DNA of 64,000 bases from Volvariella volvacea V23 (Eukaryota > Basidiomycota > Agaricomycetes > Agaricales > Pluteaceae), in the NCBI GenBank assembly GCA_000349905.1, contig KB722738.1, forward strand, positions 3,790 to 67,789, read 5' to 3'. Shown piece after piece: positions 1 to 11,767 of this stretch. Below the pieces are notes generated by a model. It worked only from the letters and a program-made list of their open reading frames with translations. It did not search any database and was not told the origin of the DNA. Position 1 is the first letter of the stretch, and the number at the start of each line of letters is the position of its first letter. A program made the translations under genes and the position numbers.

Positions 1-3000
1 CAATAGCATTCCTCCATTCAGTAGTATACGCGCGTCCATAGCTTACGCGTCCATAGCTTACGCGTCCATAGCTTACGCGTACAAATGACTCGAGTACAGC
101 ATTTCCTTTCACAGCCATAACATAATACCACAGAACATATAAATACTTCAATTCTTTAGCGTAGAACTTTAGCTTGACCTCCTGTTTCTTTTCTTGTATT
201 CCTCTCGTACTTCGCTGTGCGAATCCAATATCGACTTATCTCATTAACGCCTTTGACGACGGATCGACTCAACGTTCTGTTGGCCCCAATCATCCTCATC
301 ATCTTACTCGATTGTAATTCAAAAAGTACCACCGCACTTTTAGATTACGAATCGACGCGTTAAGGTAACGTCGCCGTAACAACCACGTGCACTGCTTTAA
401 GTACTTGCTACTCGCTCGCTGTCCTCTTCTGAAGGCTCTTGGCTCTCCCTGATTCATGGTTGCTCTGAAGTACTAGTAAGCTAATTTATTGCTGCCGACT
501 CCTTGATTATGGTGCACTATAAAATTGCTGTCTTGTAAGTACTATACATACATATACTACGCGATTGAACCGCTGGAGGCCTGGTGTCTAGGTTACTTCA
601 TTTGTACTTATACGCGTATACTATAACATAGTTGTAAATTGTTCAAGGCTGCGGAGTGAGTGCTTGCTGAATGAGTGAATCTTTCTCTTTTAGTGCGGGC
701 GGCGCAAGTTGACCATTGGCACAAACGTGCGTCTTGCAAACAGTGGCATCTGGCAACCCCCAAGTATTGTTCCTTTGCAATGGATTCAGGCTCAAGTGTG
801 CGCCACACTATATTTAAGAATAGGAATAGGACAGGAATTTAACACTGGGTACTGTACTGACTACCAAAATAACCACCTAGCACAATACAACCCCTGACTC
901 GCATTCAGTCTGCAAGTTTTATGTAACAATCCATTAGTGCCAGTGTATCCTCACCTTGTGTTCAAGCATAGAAATATCAATAAAATGAGGAGGATCCATC
1001 AGGTGTACCGCTCATTATCTCCTCCCGACCACCTGCAACTCCACGAACAATACTCGTATCATTGGTCGTATAGTAATGCAGCGGTGCGAAAATCAAGGAC
1101 GCCGGTGGTCGTGCCGCCGTATGAGTAGCTTTCACCCACGTGTTGTCTCACTTCTATACTTTCGGGCCCATTAGGCGGGCAGAGCTCGGATTGACGGGGG
1201 GCGATGAGAATTTTTAATTATTCAAATGGCTCAGCGACAGTATCCTTGAGGCGTCTTGACTTCTCTGCAACAACATAATTTGGGGTGGGATAAATTTTCT
1301 CGTTCTTGGCTGGTAGGCAACTCTAATGTTAGGTCGGAGTATGCAAAGCGGTAAAATGCAGAGCTCCGCGGTGTAGATGCATATACAAGGTACCAGAGCA
1401 TAGATGAGAGGTTCTACCTCTTGAGATACCCTGTGAATGCTGGGCGAATACCCGGACCCGAGATCAGACATACTTTATTTTTGTGTCCATTTGAAAGAGC
1501 TAATTCTGCGGTTGAAGCATAGTGTATAGGGAGGTCTGCGATCAGTGTGCTGCAGTGACACAGGACAGAAATAAAATTTGCCATCCAGAAATTCTATTTG
1601 GCGAGAATATCCTACAATAAGGATCGCTGGCACCACAAGTAGGGGTTAATGGAGAGGAATGACGGAATGATGGAACGAGTTGATTGCATGTTGGAAAGTG
1701 AGGGTTATCGGATGGACCATAAGCAGGGTATACTAATGATTAGGCAGCGTGAGGGTGCGGAGACCACTCTTCCCCAGGCAATTTCGTAAGGGCAAATTTA
1801 GCAAATTTAGCTGCGCATACGTAACGGACAGCTGGGGTGAGACAGACGAATTGGGGTGCACACTTTGACAGATTATATTAGTGTGTTCTTAGCGGAAAGT
1901 TTATTGAACTCGAATTATGCAGAGTTACTGGTTTGGAGATAGCAAATTAAGAGCATGCCCCCGACTCCGCATCGAAACGGCGGTAGAAGCGACTAGGGTG
2001 GTGCAAAAAGCTTTTTGAGTGGGCACACGAAGCTTGGGAAGCACGGCCAGAAACCCTAGGACTTGTCCTGATTGCCCCTAGGTGGAGTTGGAAGTAGGCT
2101 CGATTGCACCTGGATGGCCAAGGATAGCCGCTACCCTTCAGGGATGTATGGATCCTAGGTTAGAGTACGGGCCTTAAAACTATATACTACGACCAGCAAA
2201 TTGCTGAAGTGTTCTGGGCTATCGGGCACGGTCGTGCTGGTCTTCAGTGCCGTAGGATTTACGGCCCCGAAGTTCGCGGGAAGGTGGCCTGTTCACTGGA
2301 AAAAGGAACTTTCTACCGGAAAATGCAGTGCAGACTTCTGGCAGGAGTTGAGAAGATGCCAGCTGCCAGGGAGCCTATCAGGCGCGTGTGCAGTGGGTTG
2401 CCATAACGTAAGAGCTGGTTTGCTCATGAAGGCCAGAAGGTGCTGCAATGCAGAAGGAGGGGCAGGGTACTTACTGGACCTCAGTAGCTTACATAGCTTC
2501 TGCCCATGTTAAATGGCAGAAGTAGCGGGTGCAGGCATGCTTAACGCCGACACTGGCGTAGCTAGGGTTGCTGCAAGCCCGCACAGTCGAGCACGTTGGC
2601 TCTGGTGGTGCAACTAGATCGCAAAACAATTTGATTCCTCAGCGCGGCATCGCGCGCATGGGCAGAATGGGGATAGCATCACGAGGCTGGCAAAGAACGC
2701 CATGTGTGTAGCAGCCACTCTGCAGCGAGACGGCCGTCGCCTGGTCCGACGAAGATCCTAGGCGAAACAAAGGAGCCACACTACGACCGTCGGCCGGACA
2801 GAAACGGAGGAAGAGGAGCACGGTGGATGGAATGGAACATGGCACATGGCTCCGGAGTCCAGCGAGCCACAGGCTGAGGACGGGAGGGGTTTAAGCTGGC
2901 CGGGGGTTCCGCCGATGAGAAGGGGATGAGCGTGGGAAGAAAATCAGCCAGCGAGGAAGATTGTTGGAGCCTGGCCTCGCAACTACCCCATTCACTATTA

Positions 3001-3289
3001 CTTAGGACTATTGCCAACGGCGCATCCTCTATCCTAGTAGTTGTGGGCTTCTCTTGTCTCTCTTCGTCCTCAAAAATTCTTCTATTTTGCTCCCTTTCCC
3101 ATCCCATCCGAAGCCATCGTTTTTCACGACCACGACGACATCCTGCCCGAGGTCTTGCGCTCTGGACGATATTCGTATCCGTTTAATTGGTGAAATCCTG
3201 CTCCCTTCTCGACAGTCTTCGTACATCAGACGGGCCCGTTTTCGCCCAATCCTCATAATCTCTAATCGTTCCTCTCAAAATCATCTATA
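1..3289. other. Left flank without a supported gene
   Basis: Reading frames here are short, overlap in several frames and show no recognisable domain or consistent splice structure. The last ~250 bases (about 3040-3289) become pyrimidine-rich on the + strand, as expected for the promoter/5' leader of the gene starting at 3290. A diverged repeat could be hidden here; nothing diagnostic was seen. Confidence 0.5.
31..80. repeat. 15-bp tandem repeat, 3.3 copies
   Basis: Three perfect head-to-tail copies of the unit cgcgtccatagctta are followed by a partial cgcgt. The repeat is short, lies in non-coding DNA at the window edge and may continue a longer array to the left. Confidence 0.9.
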
Positions 3290-6200
3290 ATGTCATTATC
3301 AGCCAACGACAACACTGGTGGATTTTCCAGGGCCCCTTCTGGCAAAACCCCTCCTCCTGCTCCCTCTGCTGCATTCGCAAAGAGGTTCGTCTTCCTGATC
3401 ACTTTCCCCCAACTTTTTGGCTAAAGGCTTTCAGGATGCAAGCTGGGGATACCTTAGGGGGAGGCAGGTATCTACCTCCTGCTCGCCGCCATTTGGCTGC
3501 TGCTGCCGCTGGTGGCTCTCCTCCTAGTGAGGGTGCCTCTTCCGTCACGACCCCCGGGGATGGCTCCACCTTGCCACCCGCTAATTACCCCACTGGATAC
3601 AAGAGACCGAGGGCTGGAACCCTCCCTTCCAATGTACAACTTGCCGCACATCGTTTTGCAGTAGCTTCAAACACTTTGGGCTCTACGCTTCCATCCACGG
3701 AATCCTTGCTTGAACAGTCACGACAAACCACGATCCAGCCCGTTAGCGGTCTGGCTCCTGCCCGACCCGGACTGCGCCATGCCACTTCGGTTGCATCTTC
3801 AGCTGCTTCAACTGCAGTTACCGAACGCAACAGTCGTCTTAGATCAGGCTCTCTCACGTTGCCAGCGGCGGGGCTATCAGGCGGATTATCCAACGCGTTC
3901 GGCCCATCTATCTTCTCATCTTCTTGGTTACCTTCTACAAATGGTGGTGGAACCGGTTTTTCCGTTTTGGACGAGTTAAGATCAGTGACGTCTGCAGATT
4001 CAGGAGCGGATGATTTTGATGTTCACACTTTGGATTACCTTGGTTTAGACGATAGCCACCGACCTCCTCCACCCGCTGCCACCATCTCCGAACTTCGCAA
4101 CCAAGCTCAAGCAGCTATTGCTGGGAACCTGGCCAACCCATCTCGTCTTCGTGCGAGCACGGTTTCCAATCCATACCGCTCCAGGGCCCCAGCTCCAGGA
4201 CCCTTGCTTGCTCCACCTGAGCCAGAGGAAGAATATCTCAATGAATATGACGAGCACGCTTACAATCGCAACATCGGCTACGATGCGGGGGCGACCGATC
4301 CTTCCTACACCGGCTCTTCCTATATATCCAAGGGCTTGGCGTCTGTTGGACAACTTGCTCCTACCCGTCCCCGTGCCATTTCCGTGGGCAATCTCGACGA
4401 TCCTATGCGCTTTCAACGTCGTGCCAGCGTGTTGGATTCTCACTCATACTTGAATGACTTGACACAGCAATCAACCAACCTCGGTCTTCTTAGCAGCAAC
4501 AACTTGAATGCTCCCAGTGGCATACTCAAATCGGACAAGGTCTCAACTGCGCCTCGCACCAGTACTCAGAGCGTTCATTTCCCTGTCCCAAGTGGAGAGC
4601 CTCAGAATCGCGCATCTAGCTATCTTGCTGCGCCTGGCAATCAAAATCGATCCCTCTCACCAAAGACAGATGGGAACAATAACAACAATTCCGCCCAGAT
4701 CCAAACGCCTTCCCGTTCGCTCTGGATTGGAAATCTGGATAGCGCTGTTACGAGCGAGCAGCTGATACACGTCTTTGCTCCTTATGGGGCTATCGAAAGT
4801 TTACGACTTCTGCCCGAAAAGGTTCGTATCACTCCTTACATCATACGACAGCTCCCAACCATTTTTCCTATAGGAGTGTGGCTTCGTCAACTTCGTTGAT
4901 CAAGCTGATGCCATCCGTGCGAAGGATGATGTCTTGAATAGACTTGGCGGCAATATTGGCATGCCCAATGGTCAAACAGTTAGAATTGGCTTTGGCAAGG
5001 CGGACAGCGCCCCTGTTGCCCCCGCTAAGGGTGCAAATGTTAGCCCAGGACCCGCATCTCCCGCAGGAACAACTGGAAAGGCGACTACTTCGAGCTCGAG
5101 TCTTAACAATATAGATGCCCAGCTTCAGTCGACTCCTACTCGTGCTTTGTGGATTGGGTCAATTCCCTCCACTACTACACCTGCCACTATCCTGAGCGTA
5201 TTCAGCCCATATGGACCTATTGAATCGGCTAGAGTGTTGACACACAAGAACTGCGGTTTCAGTAAGCTATTTTGATTGATTTATGTTCTTCCTACTCACT
5301 GCTCTGTCGTAGTCAATTTTGAACGCCTTGATGACGCTGTTCGGGCTCGTAAGGCTCTCAATGGACGTGATGTCCTTGGAAGTGATGTCGGTGCCATTCG
5401 CATCGGATTTGCCAAGGTTCCTGTCAAAAACGGTCAGGATGCCAATGGAGGCAGCGATGAGAGTCCCAATGTCGTTGCTCAGGGTGTCGGGGATCTCAGC
5501 GTCGGGGCTACCATCCATGCCCTTCGCACTGTCAAAGGTGCTTCTACTATTCCCGCTGATCAACAAGTCCTCGGCGGTGCTGTCGAGAACTATAGATCCA
5601 ATCTACTTCTTAGCATGATTGCTAGTGGCGCTCATAATGCTGATGGGCTTGGAAGGGGTGTCTCTATCACTGAGCAGCAGATGATTATGCGCGAGCTTAG
5701 TGCTGGAAGCCCTGATGCTGAAGCGGACATTCAGGCACTTGCTGGTATGTTGCAAATTGCATACGTTTGGACACCTCTTTAATGCCTTTGCAGACTTCCG
5801 TCCGCCAACGATGTACTATACGACCATTCCACTGGTGTCTGAGAGGCAGAACAACAGGCGTTGGGATGCCGCTAAGCTTCGCGAACTACGCAAGCGCCTA
5901 GATTCTGGCACAATGACCGTCGAAGAAATTGATCAAGTTGCAGGTGACTTCCTCGATGGTGAAATTGTTGATCTTGCTTCTGACTGGCTTGGTAACACTG
6001 TACGTCCTCCGTGATGAGTTATTCCTGCCATGCGACTCAACGGGATATTTTTAGGTTGTCCAAAAACTCTTTGAGCGCTGCTCTCCTGGGCCACGCCTCG
6101 CCATGTTGGAAAGAATTGCTCCCCACCTGGCTATGATTGGTATCCACAAGAATGGAACTTGGGCTGCTCAAAAAATCATCGAATGCGTTTCTACGCCCGA

Positions 6201-7521
6201 AGAAACGGCCTTGATTACTCAGAACTTGCGAGCCTATGCGCCTCCATTACTACTTGACCAATTTGGCAATTACGTTGTTCAGTAAGTCGTACCCTGAGCT
6301 CCACCTGTGGACGGACCTCATTTTGCTTTCAGATGCTGCCTCCGGTTTGGTCCTCCCAACAATGACTTTATCTTTGATGCCATGGTAGATCGTATGTGGG
6401 AGGTCGCTCAAGGCCGTTTCGGTGCACGGAGCATGAGGGCATGCCTCGAGTCTCCCCACATCAGTATCAGCCAGCAGCGACGAATTGCCACGGCGATCAT
6501 CCTCAATTCCATTCCATTGGCTACAAACCCTAATGGCGCACTTTTACTCACCTGGCTACTGGACACTTCGGGCTTCCCATCACGCTACAACCTTCTTGCT
6601 CCGAGATTCACACCGCACTTGTCCCATCTGTGCACACACAAACTTGCTTCGCTCACCGTACTTAGAATTGTCAATCAAAAGATCGAACCTAATGCGTCAA
6701 AGGAAATTGTTGAAGCTCTATTCTCCTCTCCCAATGACCACGTCCTCACTGATGTTCTTGGTGATCAAGTCAATGGTGTTGCTGTTGTACACAAGATTCT
6801 CACCAGCCAGTTCATCGACCAGACCCAAAAGCCGTCTTTCGTCGAAGCCACGAAACGCGTTCTTATCGAATTGAAGGTAATTGCGACACAAGCGTATCGA
6901 AGATTGATTGAAGAAGTTGGACTTCCGGTTCCGAGCTATCAGTCAAATTATAACGCGAATCCCCCTCAGTCAAATAAAGCCAAGCCAGCTCCACAGAATA
7001 CCTATGGCTTACCTGGATTACCATCTGGTTATCCGTCGAACGATCAAGGACTTGCATCCATGATGGCTGCCTTGCAAATGGGCGGACAAAACCCCCAATC
7101 CGGCCCTCAACCCCCAATCAATACGCCCGCCTACAACCCACCTGCACCTGCTGCCCCCAGACAGGCGGCGCCCATTCAAGCGCCTGTCGCAAGCAATACC
7201 AATGCCCCTTACTCTCCAGTCAACGATCCCTTCAATCCGTTCTCGATGCGCACCCCTGAAGCAACCACCCCACGATCTGGACTCCGTAGGGCACCTTTGC
7301 CACCCAGCGGGCCCATGGCACCTAATCCGACAAACTATACTGCTCCAGCTCCCCCTCCAGCGCAACCTGTACCTCAAGGTGGAAACACCTTCGGGATGGG
7401 ACAACCCTCTTATGGGGGCATGACTCCGCCAAACGTTCCACCGCATCTTTATCAATCTTATATGTATCAAGTATTCCAGCAAAATCCGCCTAACGTCAAC
7501 ACGGGCTCATATCACTCGTAA
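3290..7521 (+). CDS. RRM-Pumilio RNA-binding protein (Jsn1/Puf2-like)
   Basis: The model has seven exons (3290-3384, 3435-4821, 4874-5261, 5313-5744, 5794-5999, 6055-6281, 6333-7521). All junctions are GT-AG and in phase, giving about 1307 residues. The first ~420 residues are Ser/Pro-rich and disordered. Two RRM-like units follow: the first begins SLWIGNLDSAVTSEQL and the second RALWIGSIPSTTTPATIL, each continuing to a CGF(V/I)NF RNP1-type motif across an intron. Pumilio-type helical repeats then run through VVQKLFERCSP, NGTWAAQKIIECV, NYVVQCCLRFG and GARSMRACLESP. The tail is rich in Pro, Gln and Asn. RRM plus PUF in one chain is the layout of yeast Jsn1/Puf1 and Puf2, which bind 3' UTRs of mRNAs, many encoding membrane or mitochondrial proteins. 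The family call is firm; the exact orthologue is inferred. The start is the first ATG before the conserved frame. Confidence 0.9.
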
Positions 7522-8430
7522 ATAATTGCGACGGGAACCAAGAGTGTGGATGCTTTTCTTGTCTGACAAATTAACGACCTTTCACGATGTCACTGCATCT
7601 GCCATCGTAAATTTCTCATCCTCAACAACCCAATACACCCTCATTTCCTGGTTGATCCGTCATATGTTATTCCTCTGGGACCGAACTTGAAGTTCTTCTG
7701 CGTTCCTTTCTTCTGGCTGTTCAAAGTTCCTGCTTCAAACTGTGCGTTTGAATAGTTAACCTCTCCCTGGATTGATTGTTCTCTGATACCCGATTTTTTT
7801 CTCACTCGCTCCTTCTCATCTGGTTTACGTTCACTCCTTCGAACACTGTCACATAACTCTCATGACTGAACTACGCTAATGGCCCGGTCATACACTCATT
7901 CGTTTCTCTCGATTAGCAGGCCCGTACAATGCACTTCACTTGCAATGCAGCTCCCCGGTTCCAGGTCTTTGATGTTCTGGGTTCATGCACACGCTTCCTT
8001 CCTCGACCCATGCTGGTCGACAAAAGTTGTTTAAAGTCCTTTTCAATTCCTAAATGTCGTGTAGTTCTTCGACCTTCCGATGGTAGTACAACTTACAGTT
8101 TCTCACTTGCTTGCACAAAAGTTTCATACACCTACATCTCTACATTGATCTTACTTGCTTAAATATCAATTTTTGAATATCTCTGTCGCTATTTCACTTT
8201 TTTTCCTTGTCTCGTCCACATACGGCTGCATGCATGTAACAACTACTTATGGCTGTAAGAGAGGCAGTCATGGAATCAATAGACGGTACACCGACGAAGT
8301 ACATATCACATCCAAGTCCTTGATTAGGCCAAGTCCGTTTGTGGTGATTTGCTTCCCTAATGGTGGGAGAATGTGACGTATAGCTAAATTCCCAAATTAC
8401 TTCTCCCTCTACCATCGTCCTGAATTCCCT
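7522..8430. other. Intergenic, 3' and 5' flanks
   Basis: This stretch holds the pyrimidine-rich 3' flank of the RRM-Pumilio gene and the promoter of the next gene. No coding signal or RNA gene was recognised. Confidence 0.6.
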
Positions 8431-9202
8431 ATGGGTGGCTCATCCTCCAAAGCAGCCCGTAAATTGCCCAAAGCGCCGCCAAAGTGGGCAGGCGCACGAA
8501 CGCCCAACCCCGAATTTCCTGGGTCGGGAGCTCCCTCGAACTTTGGTCGACCTCCGTTGGCGAGCGAGTCGAAGACAGAAGGTGTCGTCTTATGTTTGAC
8601 ACCTTTGTGCAATAACGAAGAACTTATTGGAGCGATTAGCTGTTCTGCAAGATGCTAAAGACCCCCATTTCTTGGCGAATCTGAGTAAATTAGGGCAGGT
8701 GCAGGTGGACCACCACATGCAAACTATCAGAACGGCGGTACGCATTGATGAGGTTCACAGTGGGATTGTACTCAACCTTAGCTCCTCATTGCACCTTGCT
8801 CACCCACAGGCAAACGACACACACAAGCTATTCCGTTCTCGTGCTCAATCTGACCTTGAGGCGTTTGGAACTACTCCCGTTCGGAATCGTCTTCACGCCC
8901 CGACATTGAGTGACCTGTTAGACGCCAGAAAGTCGGTCAAGACGCAGCAAGAGCTTGAGAAATTAGCAAACGAGCATAATATTGACGTTCAAAAGTTGGA
9001 GAGTCTGGCGAGATTTGTAAACAGTCCAAGTGTACAAGGCGGAACAGCTGTGCGGACTGTTGCGAAAGATGGAGAGGAGAGCCTTACCACCTTGGTACGT
9101 TCCCTTACATATGTTATGTCGGCATGTTGTGTTAAGATTAGTCCCTCCACCAAGGCTGTTTGGGCAGAGCCCCGAATAGCAAGAGCTGCGATTGGATCAT
9201 GA
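8431..9202 (+). CDS. Conserved-looking hypothetical protein, possible N-myristoylation
   Basis: The proposed exons are 8431-8581, 8640-9094 and 9155-9202, about 217 residues, all in phase. The protein begins MGGSSSKAARK, the classic Gly2/Ser6/Lys7 context for N-myristoylation, so it may be tethered to membranes. After a basic, proline-rich start come a helical segment (DPHFLANLSKLGQVQVDHH) and a later DLLDARKSVKTQQELEKLA region reaching FVNSPSV. I do not recognise the family. Acceptor choice in intron 1 is ambiguous: 8652 also keeps the frame. Intron 2 is 60 nt and free of stops, so retention would add 20 residues. The gene lies convergent to the bestrophin gene, whose stop is about 110 bp away. 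Confidence 0.7.
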
Positions 9203-9310
9203 ACACAACCTAACAAATATCCCACATCCACGACCAGTACAACAAGGAAAACCCTATCAAGAAAGCAACATGTAATCCGTAAATTCAGTGATATATCAAT
9301 GTCCTTTATT

Positions 9311-11302
9311 TTAATCGTCCCCTTGGCCATCGTCGTAGCCATGGATGCCTTCATCATTCTCTGGAAGGCGTTCAATCATATAGCTGGGGTAGGAAAAAAT
9401 GAGGGCGATAGTTAGACTGAGTGTGCAGACAGACTTACTCGATTTCCTCTCTTAGATCCTCACAGTAACGATCTACAACAATTCGTCAGCAATATGTAAT
9501 ATAGTTATAGCTAGCTTTAACTCTAGAACCTTACTCACCCAGAGGGAGGTCGCGCTCGTCGTTGCCTAAGCGAGAACATGTCAGAATCGGTAAAAGGAGG
9601 CTGAAGCGATGACATGCCAAAAGGTTGTTCAATTTCCTCAGCAATTCCCTCAATGCCCATGAATGTGAATGCCACAACAGTTACGATAGGTACCGCAAAC
9701 CAGCCCATCTCGGGAACAAGAGTGAGAGGCAAAGCAAACAGGTATAGCGTCACACATTGCTTGAGATGAATACCATCTAGAGACTGGCTTAGGGTGATTG
9801 ATGCGCTGCGGACTTTGTAACTCACAGGAACGAGGAATGGGGGTACTTGCAATGCGTTCCATAGTCGTCACTTGATCAACCATAGTAGAAACCCTTCAAA
9901 CAATGTCAGAGGCATAGAGGGTTTCGGATAATATACACATACGATTGTATCATTGCATTTGTACCTAACGAAGATTTGGACAGATGAAACAAGGAATAAA
10001 GGTGGCCGACATCTTACCAGCGGGACCGACAGTTTCAAGGAAACCTTCGCGACGAAATTGGAAAATCAGTTTGGTTATCTCATACGCAATGCTGGTTATA
10101 TAAAATGTCAACTCGGCGAGCTCGGTAGAAGCGGAGACACGGGGTTACATACACCATGGGAAGAGGCATGCTAGAACCAGAACGCAACTCGGCAGGTCTG
10201 TTAAGCAGTGGGGTAGACCCAGTATGATTTGAAAGTCGAGTTTTGCTTCGCTTTGCCCGTATTCTCTTTGAGGGGTCAGAGCGTCCGTTTTCTGGAGTCG
10301 TGCGTCCACTATGATCCCGATTCCCGTTCATTGGAGATTCGGACCGAGTAGCTAGATAAGAGCCAGGCGCACTCTTGAGTGCCTGGTAGCCGTTGGTGTC
10401 ATAGAATGCCAGAGAATTTGGAACAAGGCCGTCAAAATCGTCCCAGCCAAATCCATCCTCTTCCCGGAGATAATGCTTGGTTGCAATGACGAACGCCAAG
10501 CAGAGACGAACAGCTTCGATCTTGCGGCGATGAAGTTCACGAAACGTGATACTTGAGGTGGGGGTCTTGCCTTTCGCAAAAGCTGGTTGTGTGTCGGTCG
10601 GGACAGGAGCTACGTTAACCCAGGTGTTACGACTAAGATTACGGACAGTGGTCACGAGGGTGGCAAATGCTTTTCGACCTTCCCAGTACCGATCATAGGA
10701 CGTTCTGTAAATAGACTGTTATTGGGATGGTGCAGATCGGAAATACTTGCTATCACAGACCCATTGCTGATGTTCGAAGGCGGTCAGTGTCAGAAGCTCT
10801 GAAAACCGCACGCGAATACGCACCGGAAGACCAGAATAAGACCAACGACTACAGACAAGAGAGGAACCACCGAATTCGTCAACTTTGGCTTATAACCTTC
10901 TTCTGCAACGTATGCGACACCACTAGCAAACAATGTGACGGTCAACACAGGGCCAATGATCCGCCCGATAATCTGCATGATGGACTCGCGTCATAGAAAT
11001 TGTAGCACATCAGTCAACGTACGCTGCCTTTAATGCGAAACACGTCCGGTAACCAAGAGTACTGTCGTGGTGTCAGCATGCAACGACGCGGATAGAGGTT
11101 GGGATCAAATGCCTCACCTTGCGTAGATGCTGCCTCTTAATCCTGGGGGGCTGGAAGTACTCTGAGCTTGGCGTCCGAAGTGAATAGGATGGAGGTTACC
11201 TTTATGCTCGGGAGAAGGCTTGTCGTTGCTGTGAACGCGGACGACATGGGTGACTAGAGCGTATCTGTGAGCTGAAAGTCGCCGTGAGTTATCCCTTTTC
11301 AA
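9311..11302 (-). CDS. Bestrophin-like (UPF0187) anion channel protein
   Basis: The minus-strand exons spell a UPF0187/bestrophin protein in order. They give YSWLPDVFRIKGS, a membrane segment GPVLTVTLFASGVAYVAEE, a second segment VVPLLSVVVGLILVFR running into TSYDRYWEGRK, and later QFRREGFLETVGPAG. Next come MVDQVTTMERIASTPIP, HLKQCVTLYLFALPLTLVP, and the acidic turn EGIAEEIEQPFGNDERDLPL ending near DRYCEDLREEIE. Family members form pentameric chloride channels in membranes. About nine small introns are needed, including one of 38 nt near the N terminus. The 5' end is unresolved: the open frame up to 11302 lacks an ATG, so a further upstream exon between about 11300 and 11500 is likely. The stop (TAA) is at 9311-9313. 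An insert rich in Ser and basic residues interrupts the middle (about 10200-10340). Confidence 0.85.
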
Positions 11303-11767
11303 TGGATTCCAGAAGAACCCTGAGACGAGTGATGCTAACCACCAAACTATGGTTGCATCATCAGTTTGACAAGGAGCAGACTGAATGTGGGAAGATTCCG
11401 CCGTGGCACATGGTCATCTCAGGGGCATATCAGCGGTGCACAGATCATCTTCACCGTGACCATCGTATAGGGCTCCCAGAATGACCGGCATTACGATGGA
11501 TATGACACCACCTACTTATTCATCGCGAAAGGACGACACCGACGCAGAGAATGGCCTCCTGGCTATGCTCCGTGTTGTTCACGCAAAGCGGGGGTTGCAG
11601 ATGATCTATGAACGGCCCTCTTCCCCACAGGCGTTCTGGGAGAAGCAGAATGGCGAAGCGTCACTAGCCATGGATGCTAGATGATGTTGAAGGCGTAGCA
11701 GTGGACGCCTGCTTTGTGTCACGAGACCACAATTTCCTGTCATTTCGCACCTCTCCCACCTACCACC
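11303..11767. promoter_or_regulatory. Divergent promoter between bestrophin and SYCP2/Red1-like genes
   Basis: The two genes point away from each other across this interval. It probably contains both transcription starts and a first exon of the bestrophin gene. No clear TATA box was seen. Confidence 0.4.

Noticed and set aside
2201..2512. 103-codon + strand open frame in the left flank
   Set aside because: It overlaps another frame, is Cys/Gly-rich without domain features, and has no splice or promoter context.
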